DNA from: Artemisia argyi
Lineage: Eukaryota; Streptophyta; Magnoliopsida; Asterales; Asteraceae
NCBI GenBank assembly: GCA_030686995.1
Contig: CM060696.1
Location: 9,158,487-9,222,486 of the forward strand
Length of the DNA: 64,000 nucleotides
Direction of reading: 5' to 3'
In this document: positions 10,201 to 20,598 of the stretch, piece by piece
How the letters are laid out: the number at the start of each line of letters is the position of its first letter
Position numbering within the stretch: the first letter of the stretch is position 1
Notes under the pieces: generated by a model
Told to the model about the DNA's origin: nothing
The model's database searches: none
What the model saw: only the letters and a program-made list of their open reading frames with translations
Position numbers and translations under genes: made by a program

Positions 10201-10587
10201 AATCCATCAACCATTTTTCTCACATACCGTTTTCCGACGCGCCCGTTACCTCGCGCGTTATTTCTTTGTTAGTACCGTATGTTTTATTACTTGTACATTT
10301 CGTTGCCTTTCAGAAAAAAAGGTTACTTGAATTTTTGTCACCATGCGTCAGTGGAAGATTGTAACGACATGATTTTGTTACTGACATCACACACACTTCT
10401 TTCCTCACACGTCCTTTATTATTATTATTTTATTATAACACATCGATTTTATTATAGGCAAAAGTGAATGTGTGGCTCTTGTGTATGTAACCTTAGATGT
10501 AGGACCCACTAATACTACCTCGTTTTGGGTTTAAATGATCATATTCTATCATGTCAGTTTTTTTATAAGATTCATTGAAATCACTAT
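10200..10587. repeat. Tandem duplication, copy 2 (no MITE, truncated)
   Basis: It repeats 8769-9109 and then continues directly into the sequence that follows the MITE in copy 1 (9822-9905). Similarity stops at 10587, so most of the FAR1/MULE fragment is absent here. It preserves the pre-insertion state of the Tourist site. Confidence 0.7.
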
Positions 10588-10986
10588 AAGACCATTAGGT
10601 ACCCTTGAGCCGTCCCGTTGGTGCCGTGAGGAAAATTGGTGTCACATCATCACCTTTTCTCATAACACCAGAATTCATCACAACACCAAAAACACCTCTC
10701 CCCCTCCTATAATACCAGATTCTGGCGCCGTCATGCACCCTTGGACCCCACATATTTTTTTTCCCATTTATTTAAATAAACAACACATTTAACAACAATT
10801 AAAATATCTTTGATAAAAAAAACTACATTAAATAATAAAATGCATAAAAATAAAATCAACACTTAACAATGAGCATACATAAACTAAACAAGTTGGGGTC
10901 AAAATTCTACCAAAAATACACACCATCACTTAACTTTCGTATAAGGCCCCATAGTAAACCAAATTTGGATTAATTAACAAGGTAGG
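10588..10986. other. Spacer left of element E1; no gene seen
   Basis: It contains two GC-richer patches with GTTGGTGCCGTGAGG and CTGGCGCCGTCATGC, loosely like the GGCGCCGTCGCG repeats at 35479-35630 on the other side of E1. The rest is AT-rich. It ends with GTAGG (10982-10986), the target duplication of E1. Confidence 0.5.
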
Positions 10987-13900
10987 TGTAACAATTCGCA
11001 ATTTTAGGTTAATTACTATTCCCAGAAAATTTACTATTCACTTTTACTATTCATTTTTCCCGAAATTTTCCCGAAAGTTGATTTTTATTTCATATTCTCG
11101 AGTGATAAATCATTTCCATGGCAAATTAAATGTTTGACATTCGTCAGATCATTTTCGTGAAAGTTATTAAGGAATTACACGTTTTAGGGTAAAACGTCAT
11201 TCAGAAATTCTACGCACAACGAAATTCGACCTCGTTAAGTGACCCCGCATCGGAAAAATGTTTGACACACTCATGATTTATTTGAGAATAAATCATGACT
11301 GAGAAAAACATGACCAAAACTAAACCTCGGCCGTGAAAAACTGGAATTTTCAGTTTTAAGCGTTTTTACTCAGCCGTAACCTTAGCCTATACCTGCATCG
11401 CATTTCTAAAAAGATTTGAGTTTTCAACTTATTAGAATAAGTCAACATATTTTTCCCTCCTCCTTTGACCAAAAATCATTCATTGATTTTATAAGTCATT
11501 CCTTGATTTTTAGGCTTACAATTTGATGTCTAAAAGACATTTAATACCAACCGACACTAGACTGAGCCCAGTCTAGACATTATAAGTCATTTTAAATCAT
11601 TTTTATCCTATTAGAAAAGTAACATTTTACTTTTCTCAATTTTACGCAATATTCGTACGTTTTACGTATTACGCGTTTTAGACCCGTGTTTCCAGTTTTA
11701 GCAGGGTTTTACCACCCAAATGGAACCTACCACTCATTTTATATTTTATTATGGAACATATGGACATGTTTAACAATACTTTCAAGTTCCATAATTTTAC
11801 GATACCCGGTTTTACGTTTTGAGGCTTAACAGTTTACGGTTAGCATCTTACGGAGTCAAAACTAGCTCCATAAGTAGGATATTATCATCCAAAGGCCTAG
11901 TCACCCTCCTTATCCTTGACAAACCGCCATAGGGGGGGGGGGGGGAGTCACCCCTTGGTGTGGCTTAATCTCAAGCTTAAGGCATTAGGATGATTACAAG
12001 TATACAAGCTTGTTATGGAAGCTTTGACTAGTCACAAGTTCTAACCTCCTCAAAGCACCTTCCTATGCACCTTCCTAACCTCCTCAAGCTCCTACATAAG
12101 CCCTCTCCCCCTCCTATTTCGTTCACCACCACAACACAACACACTTAGCTTTATTTCTTCCAAATTATAGCAAGGTTCAAGTACAAGTTCAAGGTAGAAA
12201 CTCTAGTTAGGTTATCATTCATCAAACACTTCCAAACCCTAATAAACTTTGGTGATTTTCTCTTGAGTTTGAATCCACTCAAGTCACCTCAACTTTTATC
12301 ATCTCTCTTTCAAGATTACAAGAGTAGAAAGATTGCATGAAGTGAAGTGGGTTGAAGTAAAAGTCTATCAAAGTTCTATCCTTACATGTTAACTTCCTTT
12401 CTTTATTTGAAAGCCAAAAGTTGTAAGCCAAACCCTAACATGCTTCTTGTTAATTAATCATGTTCATGTTATTTTCATATTATTCTTGCTATATTATGTC
12501 TTGTATGCATGTCCATGATGTATAAAAGTGAGTAAAACAAGTTATTGTACATGATTGATAAGACAAGTTAATAAAACAAGTAAACTAGTGACTTTCTTGG
12601 TATAACCTGATCAAAATGGTAAAATTATGATATTGGATCATTACATATTACAGTAGAGGATTTAACAAGGAAACCATAGCAATTTGAACCACCTAAAACG
12701 AGTATACGAGTCAAAAGTTACGCCCATTTGAAGTTACCAAAGATTTGCGGCAAAACTGCCTAAACCATACTGTTTTGCATTCTGACTTTTTGAAAGTCAC
12801 CCTTCTGGTCCGATTCATCAAAAAGTTAAAACACGAAAGTTGTCCCGAACGCCGTTTTCGTTCAGGAGTAAAGAAGCTCGAGCCCTGAAAACGCTTTCCG
12901 AGTGATAATTTCTTCAAATTCTAAACAGCCCATTTTTAGACCAAAGTCATTATATATAGGTTATGGTTTAAAAGGAACAAGAGGTCTTATGACCTATAAT
13001 CAAGACCACAACCATGGCTAGAGCCAAGGTTGAGTCTCATGACCATGGAACAAGGACCAAAGGTCATGGCAAGGCCATGACTAAATTACCATACAAACTT
13101 ACTTAGGCGAAAACATGGAACAAGGAATTGGCGATAACTTGAACAAGCAATTTGGATCTACTTCACTTAAAGGAACCATGAGATATTACAAAGAAAAATG
13201 GTCATACAAGACTTATGAAACTTCCCCTAATAACAATCTTCATGTAAAAATAAACTTTCCTAAGTTTATTCAAATATCGGACATGTAACTTTTCGGATCA
13301 AAACTTATATCTATATATTTTATCAACTACTACAATAGTAGGGAGCCTCATGTGAGGAGTTCATTATGTAAGCCGACGAGATGAGTTGTGGATTTACGAG
13401 TTAAAGTGTCCAGGCTCCTCGAACGCTTACTAACATGACTTCTGAATTATGTCGGCCCGAACGGTAGTAAACGATATATAAAACATACATGTTTCATGAA
13501 TCTTTTCTTTCAAAGACTTACACTATACATCATACCACATCATGGACTAAATGCAAGATATATATATAGGCACTACTTCATATTCTTTACACAAATCCTA
13601 AGTCGCGACATTCTATTATAGGTTGCTCGTAGAAACCTACACGATCCAACCATTACCTTCATTACTTGCTATCTTACTTAAGGTGAGTTCATAGCCCCAC
13701 TTTCCATTACTTAATTGTTTTACAAACCCTTGGGGGGAATACATGCTATTTTTAACCGAGCACAATGTTTTTAAATTGTATGCTTGCCTGATTGTTTTAT
13801 TATCACTAAGTATCAGCCTTGCTAAACTGAGATCCCTTATTAAGAACCATTTAATCACTAGCAATAGTGAGCGCAAATATTGTGAATAGGCCTATTGGGA

Positions 13901-14445
13901 TTGACGAATCCTATTTGTATTGACTAAGTTCAAACAAATGCACTAATATTTGAGATTTAGGTATGTTAGCAAAGTACCTACTGGGATAAATCTGCCGATC
14001 GATATTGGTACACGTTAACGTTTTGGTGTCATAAGCTTAGTAATGATAATAACTGTTTTGTTTTCCAAACATTGGTGTGAGTCTATAGCTCACACTACCA
14101 ACATATTGTGTTCAAATATTAAACAAACTCTATGAATATCACTCAACCTTTGTGTTGACCTCTCAAGCATGTATTTCAGGTTCATGACGATCAAGGATGG
14201 CACGGAAGGGCACGGATACTCAAGAGGGCTATAAATTTTATTATCATTCGAAAACTCACTTAATGTGATTTGTAAACATGGAACCAATTGGGACCTCATT
14301 TTGTAACCTCTGATATTTATATAATTTGAATGATAAATCTTTTTAATACGACTCGGTTAGAGATCATTTTCTATTATTATGACTATTGTGCCGTCGAGTA
14401 ACACCCAAGTTGAATTCCGCTGCATCATGAATTGGGGGTGTAACA
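10987..14445 (+). repeat. E1 5' LTR (3,459 bp)
   Basis: It runs from TGTAACAATTCGC to GGGGGTGTAACA. It contains a run of 14 G near 11933 and a short TA run near 13558, both of different length in the 3' copy. No long coding frame is credible in it. Confidence 0.92.
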
Positions 14446-14448
14446 GAT

Positions 14449-14461
14449 TGGTACCAGAGCC
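14449..14461 (+). other. E1 primer binding site
   Basis: TGGTACCAGAGCC begins three bases after the LTR. It matches the 3' end complement of initiator methionine tRNA with one change (TGGTATCAGAGCC is usual). Confidence 0.85.
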
Positions 14462-14735
14462 ATGGTTATAGAGAAACGGGTCTAAGTGAGACCTAAACTA
14501 TAACTACAATCACAAACAAAAACATTTTATAGCCTTCCGCTCTCCGTGTCTTCCATCCTCCAGACGATTATGGACTTAGTAAGCATGTTATGCTACACAA
14601 ACATATTAGTATATTCATATATACCCATTTTGAGCATTTCCCCGTAGACATTTTTATGTTACACACTTCTCACATTTTGAGCACTTTCCATAAACATTGA
14701 ATTGTTCTAACATAGAAATTCTTTTCATAGAAATC

Positions 14736-15212
14736 ATGTGCGTACCCACTTCTCCCGATTATGTGCCCACTCTACCTAATAACTTCCAAGTCTTACCACC
14801 CTCACCCGAGTTCGGATTTGACTTCGTAAATGCCTTCGCTTCTGATGACGAAGAAAAACCTTTCGAAGATTCAACCGACGAAGAAGAGGATGAACCAATG
14901 CCAACTAATTTTGCGATGAATATTTCTAATTATTTTGAACAAAATTGGGTTGAGGCAGACTCCGAGGAGGATAATGAGTATGAATATGTACTAGAGCCAT
15001 TACCACCACCACTATCACTTCCCTTTGATATCCCTACATGTGATGAATTGGATCACTCATTATGGATCGTATCACGACCACCATTGATCCAACAAGAAAT
15101 TCAGCATGTAAACTACAGTTTCTCAAACTTCATTGACTCGTACCCCTATGACACACTAAACCAAGAAGTTGTCGATCAATCAGAGCTGCTCGGATCTTCT
15201 AACCCGCCATAG
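14736..15212 (+). CDS. E1 acidic leader ORF upstream of gag
   Basis: An intact ORF of 158 residues from the ATG at 14736 lies between the primer site and gag. It is very acidic in its first half (FASDDEEKPFEDSTDEEEDE, then VEADSEEDNEYEYV) and rich in proline, serine and aspartate elsewhere. There is no signal peptide, membrane segment or known domain. It begins with a CVPTSPDYVPTLP stretch, which suggests a flexible tail rather than an enzyme. Extra ORFs before gag are known in some plant Ty3 elements, but I cannot assign a function. It is the only undamaged ORF of E1, although it may simply have escaped mutation. Confidence 0.55.
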   Translation: MCVPTSPDYVPTLPNNFQVLPPSPEFGFDFVNAFASDDEEKPFEDSTDEEEDEPMPTNFAMNISNYFEQNWVEADSEEDNEYEYVLEPLPPPLSLPFDIPTCDELDHSLWIVSRPPLIQQEIQHVNYSFSNFIDSYPYDTLNQEVVDQSELLGSSNPP

Positions 15213-15537
15213 ACTAGTGTGAGGATACCAGTTATCTTTTGTACTACTATACTGATTAGACTCAGTTAGTAAATGTTATGAAATCCATGTAATAACTAGC
15301 GATAGTAAAAACGTTGTAATTACTAAACTGAAAGTATCAGTTAGTAAATTTTGAAGAAGCTTGTAATAAGTTTCGATTTTGTAAATCAACCAACGTTGTA
15401 TGAATAAAACTCTTGTTTTATACTATCATGTGTTATGCCTTTAAATCTTCAAACATAATTATTCTATCATTTCCCATCAAAAATCATGCTTATTTCACAA
15501 CTCTCTACTCATGACATACCTTTTATATAATAGAATC

Positions 15538-16757
15538 ATGGCGCCAACGAAGAAGACACCACCAGCAATGACTCAAGCTGCTATTCGCAAACTAGTTAAA
15601 GATAGTGTAAAAGCAGCAATAGCAACTGAACGAGCAGCCATAGCTACAAAGGCCGCAACAGCCTCTAAGCTGCTAGAACTGCTGAAGATGCTAGAACTGT
15701 TGAAACTACTAGAACTGCTGAAGCTGTTCGAATTGCTGCAACTACCATCAATACTAGAGGACCGAACCCATCCGATCCTCCAGTAATAAATATTGATCCG
15801 GTATGTAAGAGCTGCACATTCAAGGGTTATTTAAATTGCCAACCCACCAATTACAAAGGTACTAATGGAGCTGTAAATTTTAACCCCTGGTTTGAAAAAG
15901 CGGAGTTAGTAGTATTGATCAACAAATGCACCGAGAATGATAAAGTTCAATATGCCACCGGTCCACTATTGGATGAAGCATTATCATGGTGGAATTTAGT
16001 ATCTCAACCAATAGACATCCAAAATGATTATAAGCTTTCTGAGGATAACATGAAGAAAGAGTATTACTCTCACAGTAAAATGCCGTTAAAGGAACCATGT
16101 TGTCATCCAGAAGTAGAATTCTGGAACCATGTTGTTAAAGGAACCGACATCCTGAGTTACAACCGCCGATTCCATGAATTGAGGATACTATGCCCAACGA
16201 TGGTTTCGACAAATGAGAAACTGTTGGAAGAGTATATCTGGGGACTCCCACCAAGCATACAAGGGAACATGATTACGTCTAGTCCCAAAACACTTGATGA
16301 GGCTATGCGGATGTCTCGCAGCCTCATGGATCAGGTGGTGCAGACAGCGGAAACCCAAAGACAAAACTTCAACAACTCCAACAACAATAACAATAGAACC
16401 AACAACAACAAGCGACCATGGGATGGTAACCATGGAAGTAACAACAACAACAACAACAACAACCATCATAACCAGCAAAACAAAAGACAAGGCGCTGCAA
16501 CGGCTTATGTTGCTGCACCAACCAGAGGTGGATATACTGGGACTCAACCACAGTGTACTAAGTGCAAATTCCATCACTCTGGTCCTTGCCCGGCTAAGTG
16601 TCGCAACTGTCAAAACATTGGACACCTTGCCCAGAATTGTAGAGCCAAGATTGTAGCTACCGGTAGCAACACACAACCAATAGTTATATGCTTCGGGTGT
16701 GGAGAAAGTGGTCATTACAGGAACAGATGTCCCCAAAAGCCAAGGCCAACAAGTTGA
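15538..16757 (+). pseudogene. E1 gag, frameshifted
   Basis: The ATG at 15538 opens a frame that begins with the usual chromovirus gag start (MAPTKKTPPAMTQAAIRKLV). The frame is lost at about 15660-15675, just before a degenerate repeat of about 18 bp (GCTAGAACTGCTGAA units). Gag continues in another frame to 16757 with the capsid core (WFEKAELV, ATGPLLDEALSWWN, YNRRFHELRILCPTMV, EEYIWGLPPSIQGN). A poly-asparagine linker from CAA/AAC repeats follows. Two CCHC zinc knuckles for RNA binding come next (CRNCQNIGHLAQNC and CFGCGESGHYRNRC). The stop at 16755-16757 precedes a few residues in another frame (GKAYMIREEEAYQN) that would lead into protease. Confidence 0.88.
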
Positions 16758-16831
16758 AGACATCCAAGGGAAAGCATATATGATAAGAGAAGAAGAAGCT
16801 TATCAGAATCTCAACAACGCTGCAGAACAAT

Positions 16832-17640
16832 GAAGTTTAGAACTTAGCAGTCATATTTATTTATGCACTATATTGTACTACGTGTATGTCATCCCTAGTA
16901 ATGGGAGTTTTATGACTTAAGAATATTTACTGTTCAATAAACAACTCTTTGTGATAATTCTCATCTATTGTACTTTCTATCTCCAAACCAATTTGATTGT
17001 TTAGTAGACTATTACCATTCTATAAGATTTACCTAGTTATCTTATAAACCATTCAACAAATTTTACTTCAAGCTATTTTGTTATCACTTTATTGTTTCAC
17101 ATCATGTTACTCCAAGATATTTTACCACCATCTTAGAAAAATAACTTCATTGATACCACCCTATAAATCAATATCATGCCTTCATTTCCAACTTTCATCA
17201 CAAACCACTAAATCTCAACATACCAAAATGAAGAACACAAACCTTCTTAACCTTCTCACCATCATCATCTTCACAACCCTTAATCCCACAAGCACACTTT
17301 TAAAGCTCAAATCATCCTTAGTTACACCACAAGCACCCTCATCAGCTTTACAAAATTGAATACCATCTAAAACTTTTAAGAAACACAATACTACGTAACT
17401 AAACCGAACATCACATTATCGGTCCTAAATTATACATAGCCTGATCACCTATGTCTAATTCAGGAGGGATCATGTTATGCTGGGAGCAGTCACCTGTATG
17501 TTTTCTTAGAAACGGACTTCTCACTTATAATCTTAAGACAAATTTCGTGTGAAATTCATGAAGTATTCATCCGATAGAGTATGACAATTAATCACTCTTA
17601 CTCTACCTTTACCACATAAAAGTAAACCTCATCCTATGCC
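16832..17640 (+). other. Foreign-looking segment in place of protease-RT-RNase H
   Basis: Between gag and the RNase H/integrase remnant about 800 bp show no similarity to pol in any frame. Instead there is a promoter-like arrangement: TATAAAT at 17162-17168, then 62 bp later an ATG at 17228 opening 43 codons with a hydrophobic signal-peptide-like start (MKNTNLLNLLTIIIFTT). The rest (17360-17640) is non-coding. It could be a captured host gene fragment (promoter, 5' UTR and start) or unrelated filler DNA that replaced pol during a deletion. Nothing here proves expression. Confidence 0.45.
17228..17359 (+). CDS. Short ORF with signal-peptide-like N-terminus inside E1
   Basis: It encodes 43 residues: a polar MKNTN start, a hydrophobic core LLNLLTIIIFTTL, then a T/S/P/K-rich tail ending in ALQN and a TGA. 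The shape is that of a secreted plant protein cut short after its signal peptide. The TATA box 62 bp upstream and the A/C-rich leader resemble a plant 5' UTR. It might be the first exon of a captured gene; no clear donor splice site stands out before the stop. Function unknown. Confidence 0.3.
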   Translation: MKNTNLLNLLTIIIFTTLNPTSTLLKLKSSLVTPQAPSSALQN

Positions 17641-17646
17641 ATACCC

Positions 17647-19161
17647 TGAGCCGAAAGGAACGGTTTAAACCATTACGAGTCCGAGCCTTAGTTTTAACCA
17701 TAAATTCAAACTTTCCTGCTCAAATCCTTCACGTTCAAGCTGAGGCAGTGAAACAAGAAGACATCCAAAAGGAAAAGTTGGATGGCATGATACAGAAGAA
17801 ATTCGAAAACCGTTCAGATGGAACTCTATGCTTCCAAGGTCGAAGTTGGTTACCACTTTATGGTGGCCTGCGAGACTTGATCATGCATGAACCTCACAAG
17901 TCCAAATACTCCATACATCCAAGATCTGATAAGATGTATCATGATCTTAAACTACTCTATTGGTGGCCAAACATGAAAGCCGATATTGCAACATACGTTA
18001 GTAAATGTCTTACATGCTCCAATGTAAAAGCCAAACATCAAAAACCATCCAGTCCATTGCAACAACCATAGATTCCTATGTGGAAATGGGAAAGAGTTAC
18101 TATGGACTTCATTACCAAGCTCCCAAAGACATCAAGCGGTTATGACTCCATCTGGGTCATAGTTGATCGTCTCACAAAATCCGCACACTTTATACCAATT
18201 AAAGAGACTTACAAAATGGAACAACTTACTCGACTGTACGTCAAAGAAATAGTCTCAAGACATGGTACACCGATATCCATCATATCGGACCGAGATGGTA
18301 GAGTTACTTCCAGAGTCACTCCAGGACACCTTTGGAACAAATCTAGACATGAGTACAGAGTATCATTCTCAGACCGATGGTCAGAGTAAACGAAACATTC
18401 AAACACTTGAAGACATGCTTCGAGCTTGTATAATAGACTTTGGAAAAGGATGGGATACTCATCTACCATTAGTCGAATTTTCATACAATAACAGCTATCA
18501 TATAAGTATTAAAGCAGCTCCATTTGAGGCACTTTGCGGTCGAAAATGTCGTTCACCTACTTGTTGAGCTGAAGTGGGAGAAGTTCAACTCACTGGTCCA
18601 GAACTCGTCCGTGAAACAACGGATAAGATTGTGCAAATCAGAAGTCGACTACAAGCCGCAAGAGATCGACAGAAAAGTTATGCCGACACACGACTCAAAC
18701 CCCTAGAATTCCAAGTCGGAGACAGGGTTATGCTAAAGGTATCGCCTTGGAAAGGCTTGATACGATTCGGTAAAACGAGGAAAACTAAACTCAATATACA
18801 TCGGACCATTCAAAATCCTAGTCAGGGTTGGCCCTGTGGCGTACAGACTTGAGCTTCCATCAGAACTCAGTAGTGTGCACCCCACTTTCCATGTATCTAA
18901 CCTAAAGAAATGCTTATCAGATGAATCACTCGTGATTCCACTCGATGAAATTCAACTCAATGACGAACTTCAATTTATCGAGGAACCTGTAGAAATCATG
19001 GACCGAGAGGTCAAACAACTCAAGCAGAGCCGTATTCCAATTGTCAAAGTTCGTTGGAACTCACGACATGGTCCTGAATACACATGGGAACGAGAGGGCC
19101 AAATACGTAAGAAATACCCACATCTTTTTGCCAACGAAGCTTCTACTCCCAACGCAAATTG
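17647..19161 (+). pseudogene. E1 RNase H end, integrase and chromodomain-like tail, broken
   Basis: It starts in the linker after RNase H ([15 protein letters not shown]). The integrase zinc finger follows with H-H then C-C ([11 protein letters not shown] ... KCLTC, about 17888-18020). A TAG at 18069 ends that frame. The catalytic core begins with MDFITKLP (first Asp) and SDRDG (second Asp). A deletion and frameshift near 18300-18390 damage the following part. Where the third acidic residue is expected the sequence reads QSKRN, so the glutamate is replaced by lysine. Further frame changes occur near 18565 and 18770-18840. The last part ([18 protein letters not shown] ... KYPHLF) is the chromodomain-like C-terminus of this lineage. 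It cannot encode working integrase. Confidence 0.85.
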
Positions 19162-19196
19162 ATCTCCGGGACGGAGCTCTCATATGGGGTGGAGAC

Positions 19197-19513
19197 TGTA
19201 ACAATTCGCAATTTTAGGTTAATTACTATTCCCGGAAAATTTACTATTCACTTTTACTATTCATTTTTCCTGAAATTTTCCCGAAAGTTGATTTTTATTT
19301 CATATTCTCGAGTGATAAATCATTTCCATGGCAAATTAAATGTTTGACATTCGTCAGATCATTTTCGTGAAAGTTATTAAGGAATTACACGTTTTAGGGT
19401 AAAACGTCATTCAGAAATTCTACGCACAACGAAATTCGACCCCGTTAAGTGACCCCGCATCGGAAAAATGTTTGACACACTCATGATTTATTTGAGAATA
19501 AATCATGACTGAG
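19197..19513 (+). repeat. E1 3' LTR, first part
   Basis: It begins TGTAACAATTCGC directly after a purine-rich tract (TATGGGGTGGAGAC, 19183-19196), the expected polypurine primer for plus-strand synthesis. It matches 10987-11303 with few changes and is cut at CTGAG (19509-19513) by the insertion of E2. Confidence 0.92.
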
Positions 19514-20399
19514 TGTTGGTCCCTTTTACTTGGTTAACCGTAACTAAGAAGTTAAAGTAACCAAGTTATATGACTTGAACACAAATGTAAAAAATGATTA
19601 ACAATAAAAAACGTAAACAAAAGAGATAATATTTTCCAACGTTTAATTCTTTATTAGAAGTTAATCAAAAAGAATCGTACCCAAGTGTTTGCGGAATAAC
19701 ACTTGGGGTTGAATTGACAAGTGTGGTATGGACTCCTCACTAAACTCAACTAAGTTGAGTGACAACTTAAATTACCCACTGAGCTATCTCAGGGGCTTGT
19801 GTTGTTCTTTGGAGGAGTAAAAGTGGTTTGTGAATGCTTTGCATTAATTGCACAAACTTGTCCACGTTTACTCCTCACATTTGCTTCCTATTTATACACA
19901 AGTATAGAACAACTAAATATACATTGGACCTAAAGCTTCCTTAACAAAATCTTGAAAGATATTATTCTTCTGGCAAAGGAACCTTCATTGAGTTAGATCC
20001 AAAAGGCACTTTCTGATGACAGACTGGTTTTAACCATTTGGGGAAAGTCTGACATTAAAGTGATAAAGCACTTTAATAAAGCAGCTCAGACTTTCCCGCC
20101 CAGTCCAGCCAAAACATCAGTCTTCATGTCATCAGTCTTCAGTACGTTTAAGTTGCTGAGGAGTCATTGGGGTTCAGTGAGTTATTGTCATCCTCACTGA
20201 ACCCATCACCTTCTTCTTGGCTTAGATCACACTTCACTGAGTTCCGCCTCACTGAATGGAGAACCTTTCTTCTTAGGCTCGGTCTTAGCTCCCTGAAGGT
20301 GACTCACTGAGTTACTGTTCACTCAGTGACTTGTTTTCACTTAGGGGATTTTACGTTCAAATCCTTGTTAGAAGACTTGGGGAATTCAGTGACCCAACA
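19514..20399 (-). repeat. E2 3' LTR
   Basis: An 886-bp LTR, 3' copy in the element's orientation. TATAAATAG lies on the minus strand at 19888-19896. The U3 part (20160-20399) holds seven CACTGA/TCAGTG motifs. Confidence 0.95.
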
Positions 20400-20400
20400 A

Positions 20401-20413
20401 TCTCCCCCTATTT
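20401..20413 (-). other. E2 polypurine tract
   Basis: On the minus strand the sequence AAATAGGGGGAGAT ends next to the 3' LTR. It is the expected primer for plus-strand DNA synthesis. Confidence 0.75.
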
Positions 20414-20598
20414 GAACATACAAATTGCCTAAGTGATACTTGATTCAGCTTGAGTTGTCAGGGTACATCTTCTCTTGCTGAATGTTTGTTGTAATTGTAA
20501 GTAGGACATAACTATTTAAACAAAACATCAGTTTATTCATTAGCTATTACAATTTCCTACAAATTACAAACAAAATAAAAAAAGATAGTTGTTGCAGA

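Noticed and set aside
16188..16763. 191-codon minus-strand frame opposite E1 gag
   Set aside because: It is the complement of a well-supported gag with zinc knuckles; its V-rich stretch is the reverse of the asparagine repeat.
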